Origin: Algoriphagus yeomjeoni
GTDB lineage: Bacteria > Bacteroidota > Bacteroidia > Cytophagales > Cyclobacteriaceae
Length of the DNA: 64,000 bases
NCBI RefSeq assembly: GCF_003259505.1
Contig: NZ_QLLK01000008.1
Location: 124,001-188,000 of the forward strand
Direction of reading: 5' to 3'
Position 1 is the first letter of the stretch. Each line of letters opens with the position of its first letter. Under the pieces are notes generated by a model. The model was not told the DNA's origin. It was given only the letters and a program-made list of their open reading frames with translations, and did not search any database. The position numbers and the translations under genes are program-made. This document shows positions 55,248 through 63,662 of the stretch, one piece after another.

Positions 55248-55290
55248 AGATCAGTGTTCAGTTTTCAGCTTGGCCACTGAACACTGATCT
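55248..55290. repeat. Perfect 15-bp inverted repeat between dnaX and ssrA
   Basis: AGATCAGTGTTCAGT (55248-55262) and its exact complement (55276-55290) flank a 13-nt loop. It lies between divergent genes, where a terminator is not needed. The wording resembles dispersed 'cagtgttcagt' repeats that I recognise from Cytophagales intergenic DNA, so it is probably a dispersed repeat; a regulatory role is not excluded. Confidence 0.6.
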
Positions 55291-55342
55291 TTGACTTAAT
55301 CAATTTAATTGCACCAACTTCATGTCGGAACTATTTTTCCAT

Positions 55343-55350
55343 TACTTTTG
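55343..55350 (+). promoter_or_regulatory. Probable -7 box of ssrA
   Basis: TACTTTTG fits TAnnTTTG and ends 16 bp before the tmRNA 5' end at 55367. No clear TTG -33 box is found at normal spacing. Confidence 0.45.
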
Positions 55351-55366
55351 TCAACCTAATTCAAAT

Positions 55367-55766
55367 GGGGCTGACCGGTTTTGACAGTAAGTGTAAAGAT
55401 CGGGCTCGCATGCAGGCTGGAGTATGTACGGCCTTGAAAAATTCATACGCACTATAAATGGCGAAGAATCTTACGCTATGGCTGCCTAATCTAACCTTTA
55501 TAGGATAGATCGCTTGAAGGGTTGAGTTACGAGAGTAATTCCCCGGCCACATCTCACCGCCCGTTGTCTGGTCCGGGTGGATCTGAGGTGTCGACTTGAT
55601 CAGAATGCTGCTTGTGATGCTATTATGCAGGCTTAAGACCCAGTAGCTAAGTCGAAACTAGGTGTGTTACCCAGCATATTTCGATCGAAAACCCAACAGG
55701 TAACTAAGCATGTAGACGGTACGTTGTTTCCTTATCTGGACGCGAGTTCGAATCTCGCCAGCTCCA
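55367..55766 (+). ncRNA. ssrA: Transfer-messenger RNA (tmRNA)
   Basis: About 400 nt. The 5' end GGGGCTG pairs with CAGCTCC at the 3' end (55759-55765), one wobble, as in tmRNA acceptor stems. The T arm is visible in GCGAGTTCGAATCTCGC, and discriminator A is at 55766; the CCA is not encoded. The tag frame GGC GAA GAA TCT TAC GCT ATG GCT GCC TAA (55460-55489) encodes GEESYAMAA, the Bacteroidota-type hydrophobic degradation tag. tmRNA rescues stalled ribosomes and marks their products for proteolysis. The integrase gene downstream suggests that the 3' end serves as an attachment site. Confidence 0.97.
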
Positions 55767-55900
55767 CGGAAAAAGCTAAAAAAAAGTTGAAGAAATTATA
55801 CAAAATGACTTCAATAAATTGATTAAAAGGAATTAAATAGCTGATTAACAGTCTTTTAATTTTAGATTATCAGATTTTAGCTTTTCAGAATTGTAAAATT

Positions 55901-55936
55901 AAAGCCTGCAAAAAGACTCTTTGCAGGCTTTTTTTT
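55901..55936 (+). terminator. Rho-independent terminator after ssrA
   Basis: AAAGCCTGCAAA (55901-55912) pairs with TTTGCAGGCTTT (55920-55931) across a 7-nt loop, followed by T residues. It lies 134 bp past the tmRNA end. The remaining part of the 361-bp gap 55767-56127 is AT-rich without a gene apart from a palindrome at 56048. Confidence 0.85.
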
Positions 55937-56047
55937 GTGGCTAAAACCACCAAAATCTTCACAATTACTCAAAATTCAGTTGCGTCATTCGTGTAGTTCG
56001 GCTTCTCCCAAAAAAAAGACGCTGGCTGGAAGTCATAGTTAACTGAT

Positions 56048-56063
56048 TATGAACATGTTCATA
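56048..56063. promoter_or_regulatory. Perfect 16-bp palindrome upstream of the integrase
   Basis: TATGAACATGTTCATA is its own reverse complement and lies 65 bp before the integrase ATG. It is a plausible regulator site or integrase-arm/inverted binding site; no match to a named motif is claimed. Confidence 0.5.
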
Positions 56064-56127
56064 TATTGAGCTTCTTGTTATTTAGAGCCTGATTTTCGAG
56101 TTTTATTTAACTTTAAACTAATTTGTC

Positions 56128-57342
56128 ATGTTAGAAAAAAGCTTCGGATTGCACTTCTTCTTGAAACAATCCAAAAAAGAAACCGGATCAGCGAGGTATG
56201 TCTACCTCAGGATTACCGTGGATGGTCAATCAAAAGAACTGTCTACCAAAAGATTGTGGGCAGTTTCACGATGGAATACCTCTTTTGGTAGAGCAGAGGG
56301 GACAAAAGAAGATGCCAGAGAATTAAATGCCTATTTGGACACCATCCATCACAAAGTACTTCAGGCGAAAAAACAATTACTTGAATCAGACAAGGAAATT
56401 TCCGCCGAATCCTTGAAAAATATTATCCTTGGTATTGGAGAAAAAAGAAAAATGATCCTGGAAATCTTCCAAGAACACAATGATAATTTAGAATCATTGG
56501 TAGGAAAGGATTTCGCAGAAGGGACCCTGCTACGCTACAAAACCTCGCTGGACCACACCCGCTCATTTATTAACTGGAAGTACAAGAAAAAGGATATGGA
56601 CATAAAGCAGTTAGATTACGAGTTTATCTCATCCTACGCTTTCTGGCTTAAGAGTATTAGAAATTGCAATCACAATACCACTGTAAAATATCTCAACAAC
56701 TTTAAAAAAGTAGTTCTAATCTGCATCAATAATGGATGGCTTGACAGAAACCCATTCATCCGTTTCAAGATGGCGACCAAAGTCAACAACAGGGTTTTTC
56801 TTACTTGGCATGAAATAGAAAATTTAATAGAGAAAAAATTCTCTATACAACGTCTTAGCCAGGTTAGGGATATTTTCCTGTTTAGCTGCTTTACTGGACT
56901 AGCCTATATAGATGTCAAAAATCTAAAAAGGAATCAGATTTCTACGGGAATAGATGGGGAAAAATGGATTTATACCCATCGACAAAAAACAGATTCTCCT
57001 ACCCGTTTGCCCTTATTACCAAAAGCTTTGGAGCTTATTGAAAAATATAAGAACCATCCTCAATGCCAGGACGGGGCTCATGTCCTACCAGTATTGAGCA
57101 ACCAAAAGATGAATTCGTATCTTAAGGAAATCGCAGATGTCTGCGAGATCAATAAACCACTCACTTTTCATATAGCAAGGCACACATTTGCGACAACAAT
57201 CACGCTTGCCAACGGAGTCCCTATCGAAACCGTATCAAAAATGCTCGGACACAAATCCCTTAAGCAGACACAGCACTATGCCAAAATCCTAGATACGAAG
57301 ATAAGTTTTGACATGAAGGCACTCCGAGATAAGTTAAAATAA
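56128..57342 (+). CDS. Tyrosine recombinase/integrase (Bacteroidota element type)
   Basis: 404 residues: arm-binding N-terminal domain (about 1-90), SAM-like core-binding domain (about 110-205) and catalytic domain (about 215-404). HIARHTFATT supplies the second catalytic pair, LGHKSLKQTQHYAKI the final His/Tyr. Where most tyrosine recombinases have TGLR, this has FTGLAYIDVKNL, as is known for IntDOT-type integrases of Bacteroidota elements that lack the first catalytic Arg. The gene lies 361 bp downstream of ssrA, matching elements that insert at the tmRNA 3' end. It suggests that the adjacent metal cargo arrived by integration. Confidence 0.92.
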   Translation: MLEKSFGLHFFLKQSKKETGSARYVYLRITVDGQSKELSTKRLWAVSRWNTSFGRAEGTKEDARELNAYLDTIHHKVLQAKKQLLESDKEISAESLKNIILGIGEKRKMILEIFQEHNDNLESLVGKDFAEGTLLRYKTSLDHTRSFINWKYKKKDMDIKQLDYEFISSYAFWLKSIRNCNHNTTVKYLNNFKKVVLICINNGWLDRNPFIRFKMATKVNNRVFLTWHEIENLIEKKFSIQRLSQVRDIFLFSCFTGLAYIDVKNLKRNQISTGIDGEKWIYTHRQKTDSPTRLPLLPKALELIEKYKNHPQCQDGAHVLPVLSNQKMNSYLKEIADVCEINKPLTFHIARHTFATTITLANGVPIETVSKMLGHKSLKQTQHYAKILDTKISFDMKALRDKLK

Positions 57343-57363
57343 ATTAAGAATACAGCTTATTTT

Positions 57364-57480
57364 ATGGAGAGTCCAAAACTCAAAAATGAATCTTACATTG
57401 AACAAGAACAACGGAAAATCAAAATATGCCAGGGAATTGATGGGGAGGGGGAAACTATAATTGAGGTCAAGTTTAAATAG
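57364..57480 (+). CDS. Possible small ORF after the integrase
   Basis: 38 codons from ATG 57364 to TAG, product MESPKLKNESYIEQEQRKIK and on, charged and Glu/Lys-rich, no domain. It may be a real small protein of the element, such as an excisionase-like factor, or chance; no ribosome-binding site or conserved motif supports it. Confidence 0.25.
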   Translation: MESPKLKNESYIEQEQRKIKICQGIDGEGETIIEVKFK

Positions 57481-57536
57481 TAAACTATCTAGTAAACAAA
57501 CCATATTTTTCAAAATTAATTTACCCAAATATAGAA

Positions 57537-57779
57537 ATGGACCTATTCATTGCCGAAAAATCGGACATTGAAACAACTGAAACCAAAATCAACGGAATGA
57601 CTTGTGTGAGTTGCTAAGTCCACTTAAGTCACGACTTAAATAAATTCAACGGAATCGTATACTCAAAAACGTCCTTTGAAAATGGAAATGTAATTATTGA
57701 ATTTGAAAAAACAGAAATCGAGAAAGCAATTAATTCAACAGTCTATAGCGTAACCGACAAAGATGAAAACAAATGGTAG
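57537..57779 (+). pseudogene. Broken HMA-domain metal chaperone (MerP/CopZ-like)
   Basis: The frame starts at ATG 57537 and would encode about 80 residues, but a TAA interrupts it just after the metal motif GMTCVSC. The downstream part (VHLSHDLNKFNGIVYSKTSFEN and IEFEKTEIEKAINSTVYSVTDKDE) is unmistakably the rest of an HMA domain with beta-alpha-beta pattern. The intact family binds Cu+ or Hg2+ through CxxC. One base change of a sense codon would produce this stop. It lies next to another remnant and upstream of CusA, indicating decay of an older metal-resistance block. A sequence error is possible. Confidence 0.8.
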
Positions 57780-57915
57780 TTCAATTAAAACCAGAAATAA
57801 ATTGTCCAAACTGCAGACATAAAAAATCAGAGGATCTGCCAAAAAATGCATGGCAGTTTTTCTATATGGAACAGTACCTTGTTCACTAATTCAAGAAAAC
57901 GAAAGTTGTTGTTAA
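57773..57915 (+). pseudogene. Decayed GDCCVxC-domain protein
   Basis: The first frame (57773-57889) reads INCPNCRHKKSEDLPKNAWQFFYM and then stops early. A second frame from about 57868 to 57915 reads GTVPCSLIQENESCC, resembling the family end (normally GSVPCPPIQ-like). The middle with the Cys-rich GDCCVxC core is missing, so an internal deletion with frame change is the simplest explanation. It overlaps the end of the HMA pseudogene by 7 bp. In Bacteroidota this protein class accompanies HMA genes in metal-resistance blocks, though its function is undefined. Further on, 57955-58041 encodes a 28-codon remnant (MLSDKSEVAKNIS...) that I cannot assign. Confidence 0.6.
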
Positions 57916-58098
57916 AAACCATTGCAATAAGCCAAATACACTTCCAATTCTCACATGCTTTCAGATAAGTCAGAAGTTGCAAAAAATATTTCTTTGCAAA
58001 GTTTAAAGGAAATCTTAAACCCAATTAAGAAAATTGCGTAGATTAAGATTCAGCTAAATTATTTCAAAGCCTCAGGAATTTATCCTATAATTGTATTA

Positions 58099-58512
58099 GT
58101 GAAAAAATCATTTTCCATAGTTTTAGCATTTTTACTTCTTTTCACAAACATCGGTTTGGCGAAAAGCAGTCATATATGCATGGGATCTGAAATGTTAAAT
58201 GCAATAGGTCTTTCTGCCAAAAATTTGGATTGTGGTATGAAACACCAAAAGTCTTCTTCTTCTGAAGAAGGGGGCTTAAGTGAAGCAAACCCATGTTGTC
58301 AAAATAGTTTTGAACTTGTTCATAACGATGGGGATCAACAATTAAAAGTTCTTCAATTAGATTCAGCCCAACTAATTTTTGTTGCGGCATTTACCCAATC
58401 CTTTATCTTTGGCATTGAATTAACAAGTACTAAAGCTTATATAAATCCATTTATTTCCCCCCCTTCGATTGAAAAAAACTACACAGTTCTTTTTCAATCA
58501 TTCCTGATTTAA
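58099..58512 (+). CDS. HYC_CC_PP family protein
   Basis: 137 residues from a GTG at 58099 (MKKSFSIVLAFLLLFTNIGLAKS). The N-terminus is a signal peptide; the mature part has SHICMGS, NPCCQNSFEL and the end INPFISPPSIEKNYTVLFQSFLI, the pattern that names the HYC_CC_PP family of Bacteroidota (Cys pairs suited to metal binding). The family is often found beside CusA-type efflux genes, as here (98 bp before cusA), so a copper- or silver-related periplasmic role is inferred. Confidence 0.8.
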   Translation: MKKSFSIVLAFLLLFTNIGLAKSSHICMGSEMLNAIGLSAKNLDCGMKHQKSSSSEEGGLSEANPCCQNSFELVHNDGDQQLKVLQLDSAQLIFVAAFTQSFIFGIELTSTKAYINPFISPPSIEKNYTVLFQSFLI

Positions 58513-58609
58513 TACTTCCTGGTAATCGGTCATCCGACCTCTTTTTTCCTAGTAGCTTTCAACTACCTAGCCTCTTTATTCTAGTTTCCCCTTTTACCAG
58601 GATTAAATC

Positions 58610-61600
58610 ATGCTTAACTCAATTATCAAGTATTTTCTTGAGAATAAACTCGTTACCGTACTCTTACTGATTGCTCTGATTGCATGGGGCATAGTGACTG
58701 CTCCATTTGGTTGGAAAGTAGGTGCTCTACCTTCCGATCCTGTTCCAGTGGATGCCATTCCAGATATTGGCGAAAATCAACAGATCGTATTCACACAATG
58801 GCCAGGAAGATCTCCCCAGGATATTGAAGACCAGATTTCCTACCCACTTACGACTTACTTATTAGGAATTCCAGGTGTCAAGTCCATCCGCAGTTCCTCT
58901 ATTTTTGGCTTTTCAAGCATCTACATCATCTTTGATGAAGACACAGAATTTTATTGGTCAAGATCCAGAATTCTGGAAAAACTCAGTTCATTACCGGCAG
59001 GGCTACTTCCAGAAGCTGTTCAACCAGGATTGGGACCCGATGCCACAGCACTGGGGCAAGTATATTGGTACACACTCGAAGGTAGAGATGAACAAGGAAA
59101 TCCTACTGGGGGCTGGGATCTCCATGAGATCAGAACTGTCCAAGACTTCTTTGTGAAATATGGATTAAATGCAGTCGAAGGCGTTTCTGAAGTAGCTTCT
59201 ATTGGTGGATTTGTACAGGAATATCAAGTGGATGTTAACCCTGACGCACTTAAAGCCTACAATATTCCCTTAATGAAAGTCATGGAGGCGGTAAAGCAAT
59301 CCAACCGGGATGTAGGTGCTAAAACTATAGAAATCAATCAAGCAGAGTATTTAGTCCGCGGCTTAGGTTACATCAAAAAGGTAGAAGATCTGGAAGAGGC
59401 TGTAGTTGCTGTCGAGCAAAACGTTCCGGTCCGAATAAAGGATATCGGCGTAGTGAGCCTAGGACCTGCAAACAGAAGAGGGCTTCTCGATAAAGATGGG
59501 GCTGAAGTAGTAGGCGGAGTTGTAGTCGCTCGATACGGTTCCAACCCCCTTCAGGTCATCAATAACCTCAAAGAGAAAATCAACGAAATAGCTCCGGGTC
59601 TTCCCAAAAAGACTTTGGCAGATGGCCGTATAAGTCAGTTGACTATAGTGCCATTTTACGATAGGTCAACCCTGATCCAGGAAACTTTAGGAACGTTGGA
59701 AGAGGCTCTTTCGCTAGAGATCCTGATTACTATTTTGGTGGTAATCGTGATGGTTTATAATCTCAGAGCTTCCATCTTGATTTCCAGTTTATTACCGATC
59801 GCCATTCTCATGGTTTTTATAGCCATGCGCTACTTCGGAGTAGATGCAAACATCGTAGCTCTTTCAGGTATAGCCATCGCTATCGGAACTATGGTGGATC
59901 TTGGAATTATACTTTCTGAAAACATCATCAAACACATTGACGAAGCTCCACCTGAGCAAAAATTAATCACGACCATATACAAGGGATCTTCCGAAGTAGC
60001 TACTGCAATTCTAACTGCAGTGTCTACAACTATTGTGAGCTTTATTCCTGTTTTTACCATGGAAGCTGCAGAGGGAAAACTATTTGGTCCTCTAGCCTAT
60101 ACCAAGACTTTTGCTCTTATAGCAGCTTTGATAGTTTCATTATTGATTCTACCTATGTTAGCTCATGTATTTTTTGGTTTCAAAGTCAAAAATCAGCGGT
60201 ACAAGCTATTAGGTAATGGTTTATTACTTATGCTCGGTATTGGAGCTCTGATTTACGGTTATACTTGGGCAGGGATAATGTTGGTATTCTTTAGCATCAT
60301 TTCTTTTGCAAAATTCTATGTAGAAAAAGAAGCGAGAACCATCCCAACTCGCATTCTACCTGTATACAATCAACTTGAAATTATTCTGGCAATCGTAGGA
60401 GTGGTATGGCTCTTAGCTACTTATTGGCTACCACTAGGAGCTTCTCATTCTATTATTGCCAATGTGCTATTTGTCGCCATTTTGGTTAGCCTGATCTTAG
60501 GTGCATTCTCCATATTGGAATACAATTACAAACGTGTATTAACCTGGTGCCTAGACAACAAAACTGCCTTCCTCAGTATTCCTGCAGCCTTAATTTTGTT
60601 GGGAGCAACCGTTTGGCTTGGCTTTAATGCCGCCTTTGGACTAATTCCCAAAGCCACCAATCTCATAGGTTGGGATATTCAATCCAGTAAACCATGGTCT
60701 AGCTTATCACATACTTTCCCGGGGATGCAAAAGGAATTTATGCCTTCTCTGAATGAAGGAAGCTTCCTACTCATGCCAACTGCGATGCCTCACTCTGGCA
60801 TTGCTTACAATAGAAAAATTATTGGTCAATTGGATATGCTGTTGACTAACATTCCGGAGGTTGATCTGACAGTTGGGAAATTGGGAAGAGTAGAATCTGC
60901 ACTCGATCCAGCTCCGATTTCCATGTACGAGAATATCATTAATTACAAGTCAGAATATCTTCTCAACTCCAAAGGGCATAAACAGCGTTTCAAAATTGAT
61001 AAAGAAGGTAGGTTCATATTTGCCTCTGGTGACACCCTATCGAATCAGGACGCTCTTGCACAAAATAAGTCTACAAAAAATTTGATCCCTGATGAGAATG
61101 GGATGTATTACAGAAACTGGCGCGATCATATAGAATCCCCAGATGATATCTGGAATGAAATTATTGCAGTCACAAAAATCCCAGGAATCACATCCGCACC
61201 TAAGCTCCAACCCATTGAAACCCGACTGGTTATGCTCCAAACTGGCATGCGGGCACCCATGGGAATCAAAGTCTATGGCCCTGATTTGCAGACCATAGAG
61301 AACTTTGGCATTCAACTGGAAACTATATTAAAGCAGGTTCCCTCAGTCAAAGAAGAAGCAGTATTCGCTGATAGAATTGTCGGGAAGCCCTATCTACAGC
61401 TCAATATAAACCGAGAGAAAATCGCCCGATTTGGTTTAACAATAGAAAATGTACAGCAAACAATAGAAACGGCTATTGGAGGCATGAATATCACTACCAC
61501 CGTAGAAGGACGGCAGCGATTCCCTGTCCGTGTTCGCTATCCACGGGAATTACGGGATGATCCTGAGAGCTTGTCCAAAATCTATGTTTCTACCCCTACA

Positions 61601-62428
61601 GGAGCTCAAATCCCTTTAGGGCAACTTGTTGACTTCGACTATGTCCGGGGACCTCAGGCAATCAAAAGTGAGGAGACTTTTTTGGTGGGTTATGTGCTTT
61701 TCGATAAGCGGGATGGGAATTCTGAAGTGACCACAGTCGAGGATGCCAAACGGCTGATCCAAAGCAAAATTGATTCAGGCGAGCTGGAAGTCCCAACTGG
61801 AGTGACTTACAAATTCTCCGGTAGCTACGAAAATCAGGTTCGTGCAGAAAAACGCCTGAGCATCATCGTCCCGGCAGTGTTGGTCATTATCTTTTTGATT
61901 CTTTATTTCCAGTTCAAATCCGTAAGCACCACTTTCATGGTCTTCACTGGAATTGCTATGGCGTTCTCCGGGGCTTTTATTACGCTATGGTTCTACGGCC
62001 AGCCTTGGTTTGCTGATTTTAACCTCTTTGGCACAAATATGCGGGACCTGTTCCAAGTACACCAAATAAATCTGAGCGTAGCGGTTTGGGTTGGGTTCAT
62101 TGCGCTTTTTGGTATTGCTACCGATGATGGGGTGCTGATGGCTACTTATCTGGACCAGAGTTTTGAACGCAACAAAACTGACAATTTTAAAGGAATACGA
62201 AAGGCAATTGTGGAAGCTGGACAGCGTCGAATAAAACCGGCAGTCATGACTTCGGCTACTACCATTATAGCCTTACTTCCGATTTTAACCTCCTCGGGAC
62301 GAGGGTCAGATATCATGATTCCGATGGCTATTCCGGCTTTTGGAGGAATGATCGTGGCTGCTATCACCTACTTTATTGTACCTGTCTTATACTCCATCCG
62401 GGAAGAACGAAAACTTAAAAAAAGCTGA
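58610..62428 (+). CDS. cusA: CusA/CzcA-type heavy-metal efflux RND transporter
   Basis: 1272 residues. It has the HME-RND plan: N-terminal TM1 (about 12-32), porter domain with WPGRSPQDIEDQISYPLTTYL, TM2-TM6 with GIAIAIGTMVDLGIILSENIIKHID (acidic proton relay residue), a second porter half (VYGPDLQTIENFGIQLE) and TM8-TM12 with GIATDDGVLMATYLDQSFE. The protein is longer than E. coli CusA (about 1047). The surplus includes an extra hydrophobic block at about 535-690 (at least four additional helices) between the halves. It pumps metal ions from the periplasm or membrane outward, driven by protons. The TolC-type gene follows by 2 bp; the adaptor (CusB-like) is not in the window. Confidence 0.95.
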   Translation: MLNSIIKYFLENKLVTVLLLIALIAWGIVTAPFGWKVGALPSDPVPVDAIPDIGENQQIVFTQWPGRSPQDIEDQISYPLTTYLLGIPGVKSIRSSSIFGFSSIYIIFDEDTEFYWSRSRILEKLSSLPAGLLPEAVQPGLGPDATALGQVYWYTLEGRDEQGNPTGGWDLHEIRTVQDFFVKYGLNAVEGVSEVASIGGFVQEYQVDVNPDALKAYNIPLMKVMEAVKQSNRDVGAKTIEINQAEYLVRGLGYIKKVEDLEEAVVAVEQNVPVRIKDIGVVSLGPANRRGLLDKDGAEVVGGVVVARYGSNPLQVINNLKEKINEIAPGLPKKTLADGRISQLTIVPFYDRSTLIQETLGTLEEALSLEILITILVVIVMVYNLRASILISSLLPIAILMVFIAMRYFGVDANIVALSGIAIAIGTMVDLGIILSENIIKHIDEAPPEQKLITTIYKGSSEVATAILTAVSTTIVSFIPVFTMEAAEGKLFGPLAYTKTFALIAALIVSLLILPMLAHVFFGFKVKNQRYKLLGNGLLLMLGIGALIYGYTWAGIMLVFFSIISFAKFYVEKEARTIPTRILPVYNQLEIILAIVGVVWLLATYWLPLGASHSIIANVLFVAILVSLILGAFSILEYNYKRVLTWCLDNKTAFLSIPAALILLGATVWLGFNAAFGLIPKATNLIGWDIQSSKPWSSLSHTFPGMQKEFMPSLNEGSFLLMPTAMPHSGIAYNRKIIGQLDMLLTNIPEVDLTVGKLGRVESALDPAPISMYENIINYKSEYLLNSKGHKQRFKIDKEGRFIFASGDTLSNQDALAQNKSTKNLIPDENGMYYRNWRDHIESPDDIWNEIIAVTKIPGITSAPKLQPIETRLVMLQTGMRAPMGIKVYGPDLQTIENFGIQLETILKQVPSVKEEAVFADRIVGKPYLQLNINREKIARFGLTIENVQQTIETAIGGMNITTTVEGRQRFPVRVRYPRELRDDPESLSKIYVSTPTGAQIPLGQLVDFDYVRGPQAIKSEETFLVGYVLFDKRDGNSEVTTVEDAKRLIQSKIDSGELEVPTGVTYKFSGSYENQVRAEKRLSIIVPAVLVIIFLILYFQFKSVSTTFMVFTGIAMAFSGAFITLWFYGQPWFADFNLFGTNMRDLFQVHQINLSVAVWVGFIALFGIATDDGVLMATYLDQSFERNKTDNFKGIRKAIVEAGQRRIKPAVMTSATTIIALLPILTSSGRGSDIMIPMAIPAFGGMIVAAITYFIVPVLYSIREERKLKKS

Positions 62429-62430
62429 AA

Positions 62431-63660
62431 ATGAAAACTATCACACTTTCCATTCTTTTGCTTCTGGGTATGAGTTTCTCAGCTAGTTCGCAAAGTTTAG
62501 AAGACTATTTTCGAATAGGCGCTGAAAACAATCCAGGTCTTCAAGCTAAATACAAAGCATTTGAAGCTGCCATGGAAAAAATCCCGCAGGTAGGATCCTT
62601 ACAAGATCCAAACCTGTCTTTTGGATATTTCATATCTCCGGTTGAAACCAGAGTTGGTCCTCAGAATGCCCGCTTTTCTTTGACGCAGATGTTCCCTTGG
62701 TTCGGTACGCTAAGAGCTCAGAAAGATGTAGCTTCCTTCATGGCTGAAGCAAAATATCAGGAATTTCTGGATGCTAAGAACCAACTATACAGCCAATTGG
62801 CCACTGTTTATTATCCTTTGGTAGAAACGCACGAATTGATAAACCTAGAACGGGAGAATCTGAAAATCCTTGAAACTTATTACTCATTAGCTACTTCAAA
62901 ATTCGAAAACGGCCAAGGTTCTCTTGCAGATGCACTACGAGTAGAAATTATGATTCAGGCAACCAAAACTAACATCGAAGTGCTACAGATGAAAATCAAA
63001 GGAAGAAATTCATGGTTCAATTCCCTGCTTTCCAGATCTCATGATTCCCCCGTTGAGATCTCTGAGATGCTCCAAATCACGGATGCTGACCGGCAGATTT
63101 CAACTGATTCAATCCAGGCAAACCCCATGTTGGGGAGTATAGATTTGAAAATTCAGGCCAGTGAAGCAAGCGTGCGTGTTGCCCAAAAGCAAGGAATGCC
63201 AAAGCTAGGTGCAGGTGTCGATTATGTACTTGTCGGCGAAAGAACAGATATGGACATCCCAGATAACGGGAAAAATGTCTTGATGCCTATGGTCACGATG
63301 AGCCTACCGATTTTCAGAGGGAAATATAAGGGTGCACAGAAGGAAGCCAAACTTATGCAGGAATCTTATCAACTGGAGAAGGACGAACTCAACAATAAAC
63401 TATTTGGCTCCTATTACCGCTTCTCCACCGACATGGAGATTCAGGAGAATCTGATCTCGCTGTATAGCAAACAAGTGCAAACATCCGAGCAAACTCTGGA
63501 ATTACTTTATTCTGCCTATAGCAATTCAGGAAACGACTTTGAAGAGGTCTTGAGGGTACAGCAACAACTGTTGGAATACCAAAAAATGAAACTCAAAGCC
63601 ACGGTAGCTTATCAAACTTCCTTGGCTCAAATCAATTATATAACCGCTAAAACCTTCTGA
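62431..63660 (+). CDS. TolC family outer-membrane channel protein
   Basis: 409 residues. A signal peptide (MKTITLSILLLLGMSFSASSQ) is followed by OEP coiled-coil helices: DYFRIGAENNPGLQAKYKAFEAAMEKIPQVGSLQDPNLSFGYF and the second repeat from about 230 (LKIQASEASVRVAQKQGMPKLGAG), the standard arrangement of two OEP halves. It would form the outer-membrane duct for CusA. It starts 2 bp after the cusA stop, so they are coupled. The next gene follows 2 bp later. Confidence 0.92.
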   Translation: MKTITLSILLLLGMSFSASSQSLEDYFRIGAENNPGLQAKYKAFEAAMEKIPQVGSLQDPNLSFGYFISPVETRVGPQNARFSLTQMFPWFGTLRAQKDVASFMAEAKYQEFLDAKNQLYSQLATVYYPLVETHELINLERENLKILETYYSLATSKFENGQGSLADALRVEIMIQATKTNIEVLQMKIKGRNSWFNSLLSRSHDSPVEISEMLQITDADRQISTDSIQANPMLGSIDLKIQASEASVRVAQKQGMPKLGAGVDYVLVGERTDMDIPDNGKNVLMPMVTMSLPIFRGKYKGAQKEAKLMQESYQLEKDELNNKLFGSYYRFSTDMEIQENLISLYSKQVQTSEQTLELLYSAYSNSGNDFEEVLRVQQQLLEYQKMKLKATVAYQTSLAQINYITAKTF

Positions 63661-63662
63661 TT

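Noticed and set aside
57334..57528. 64-codon minus-strand frame after the integrase
   Set aside because: It is AT-rich low-complexity coding over an intergenic region and has no motif or ribosome-binding site.
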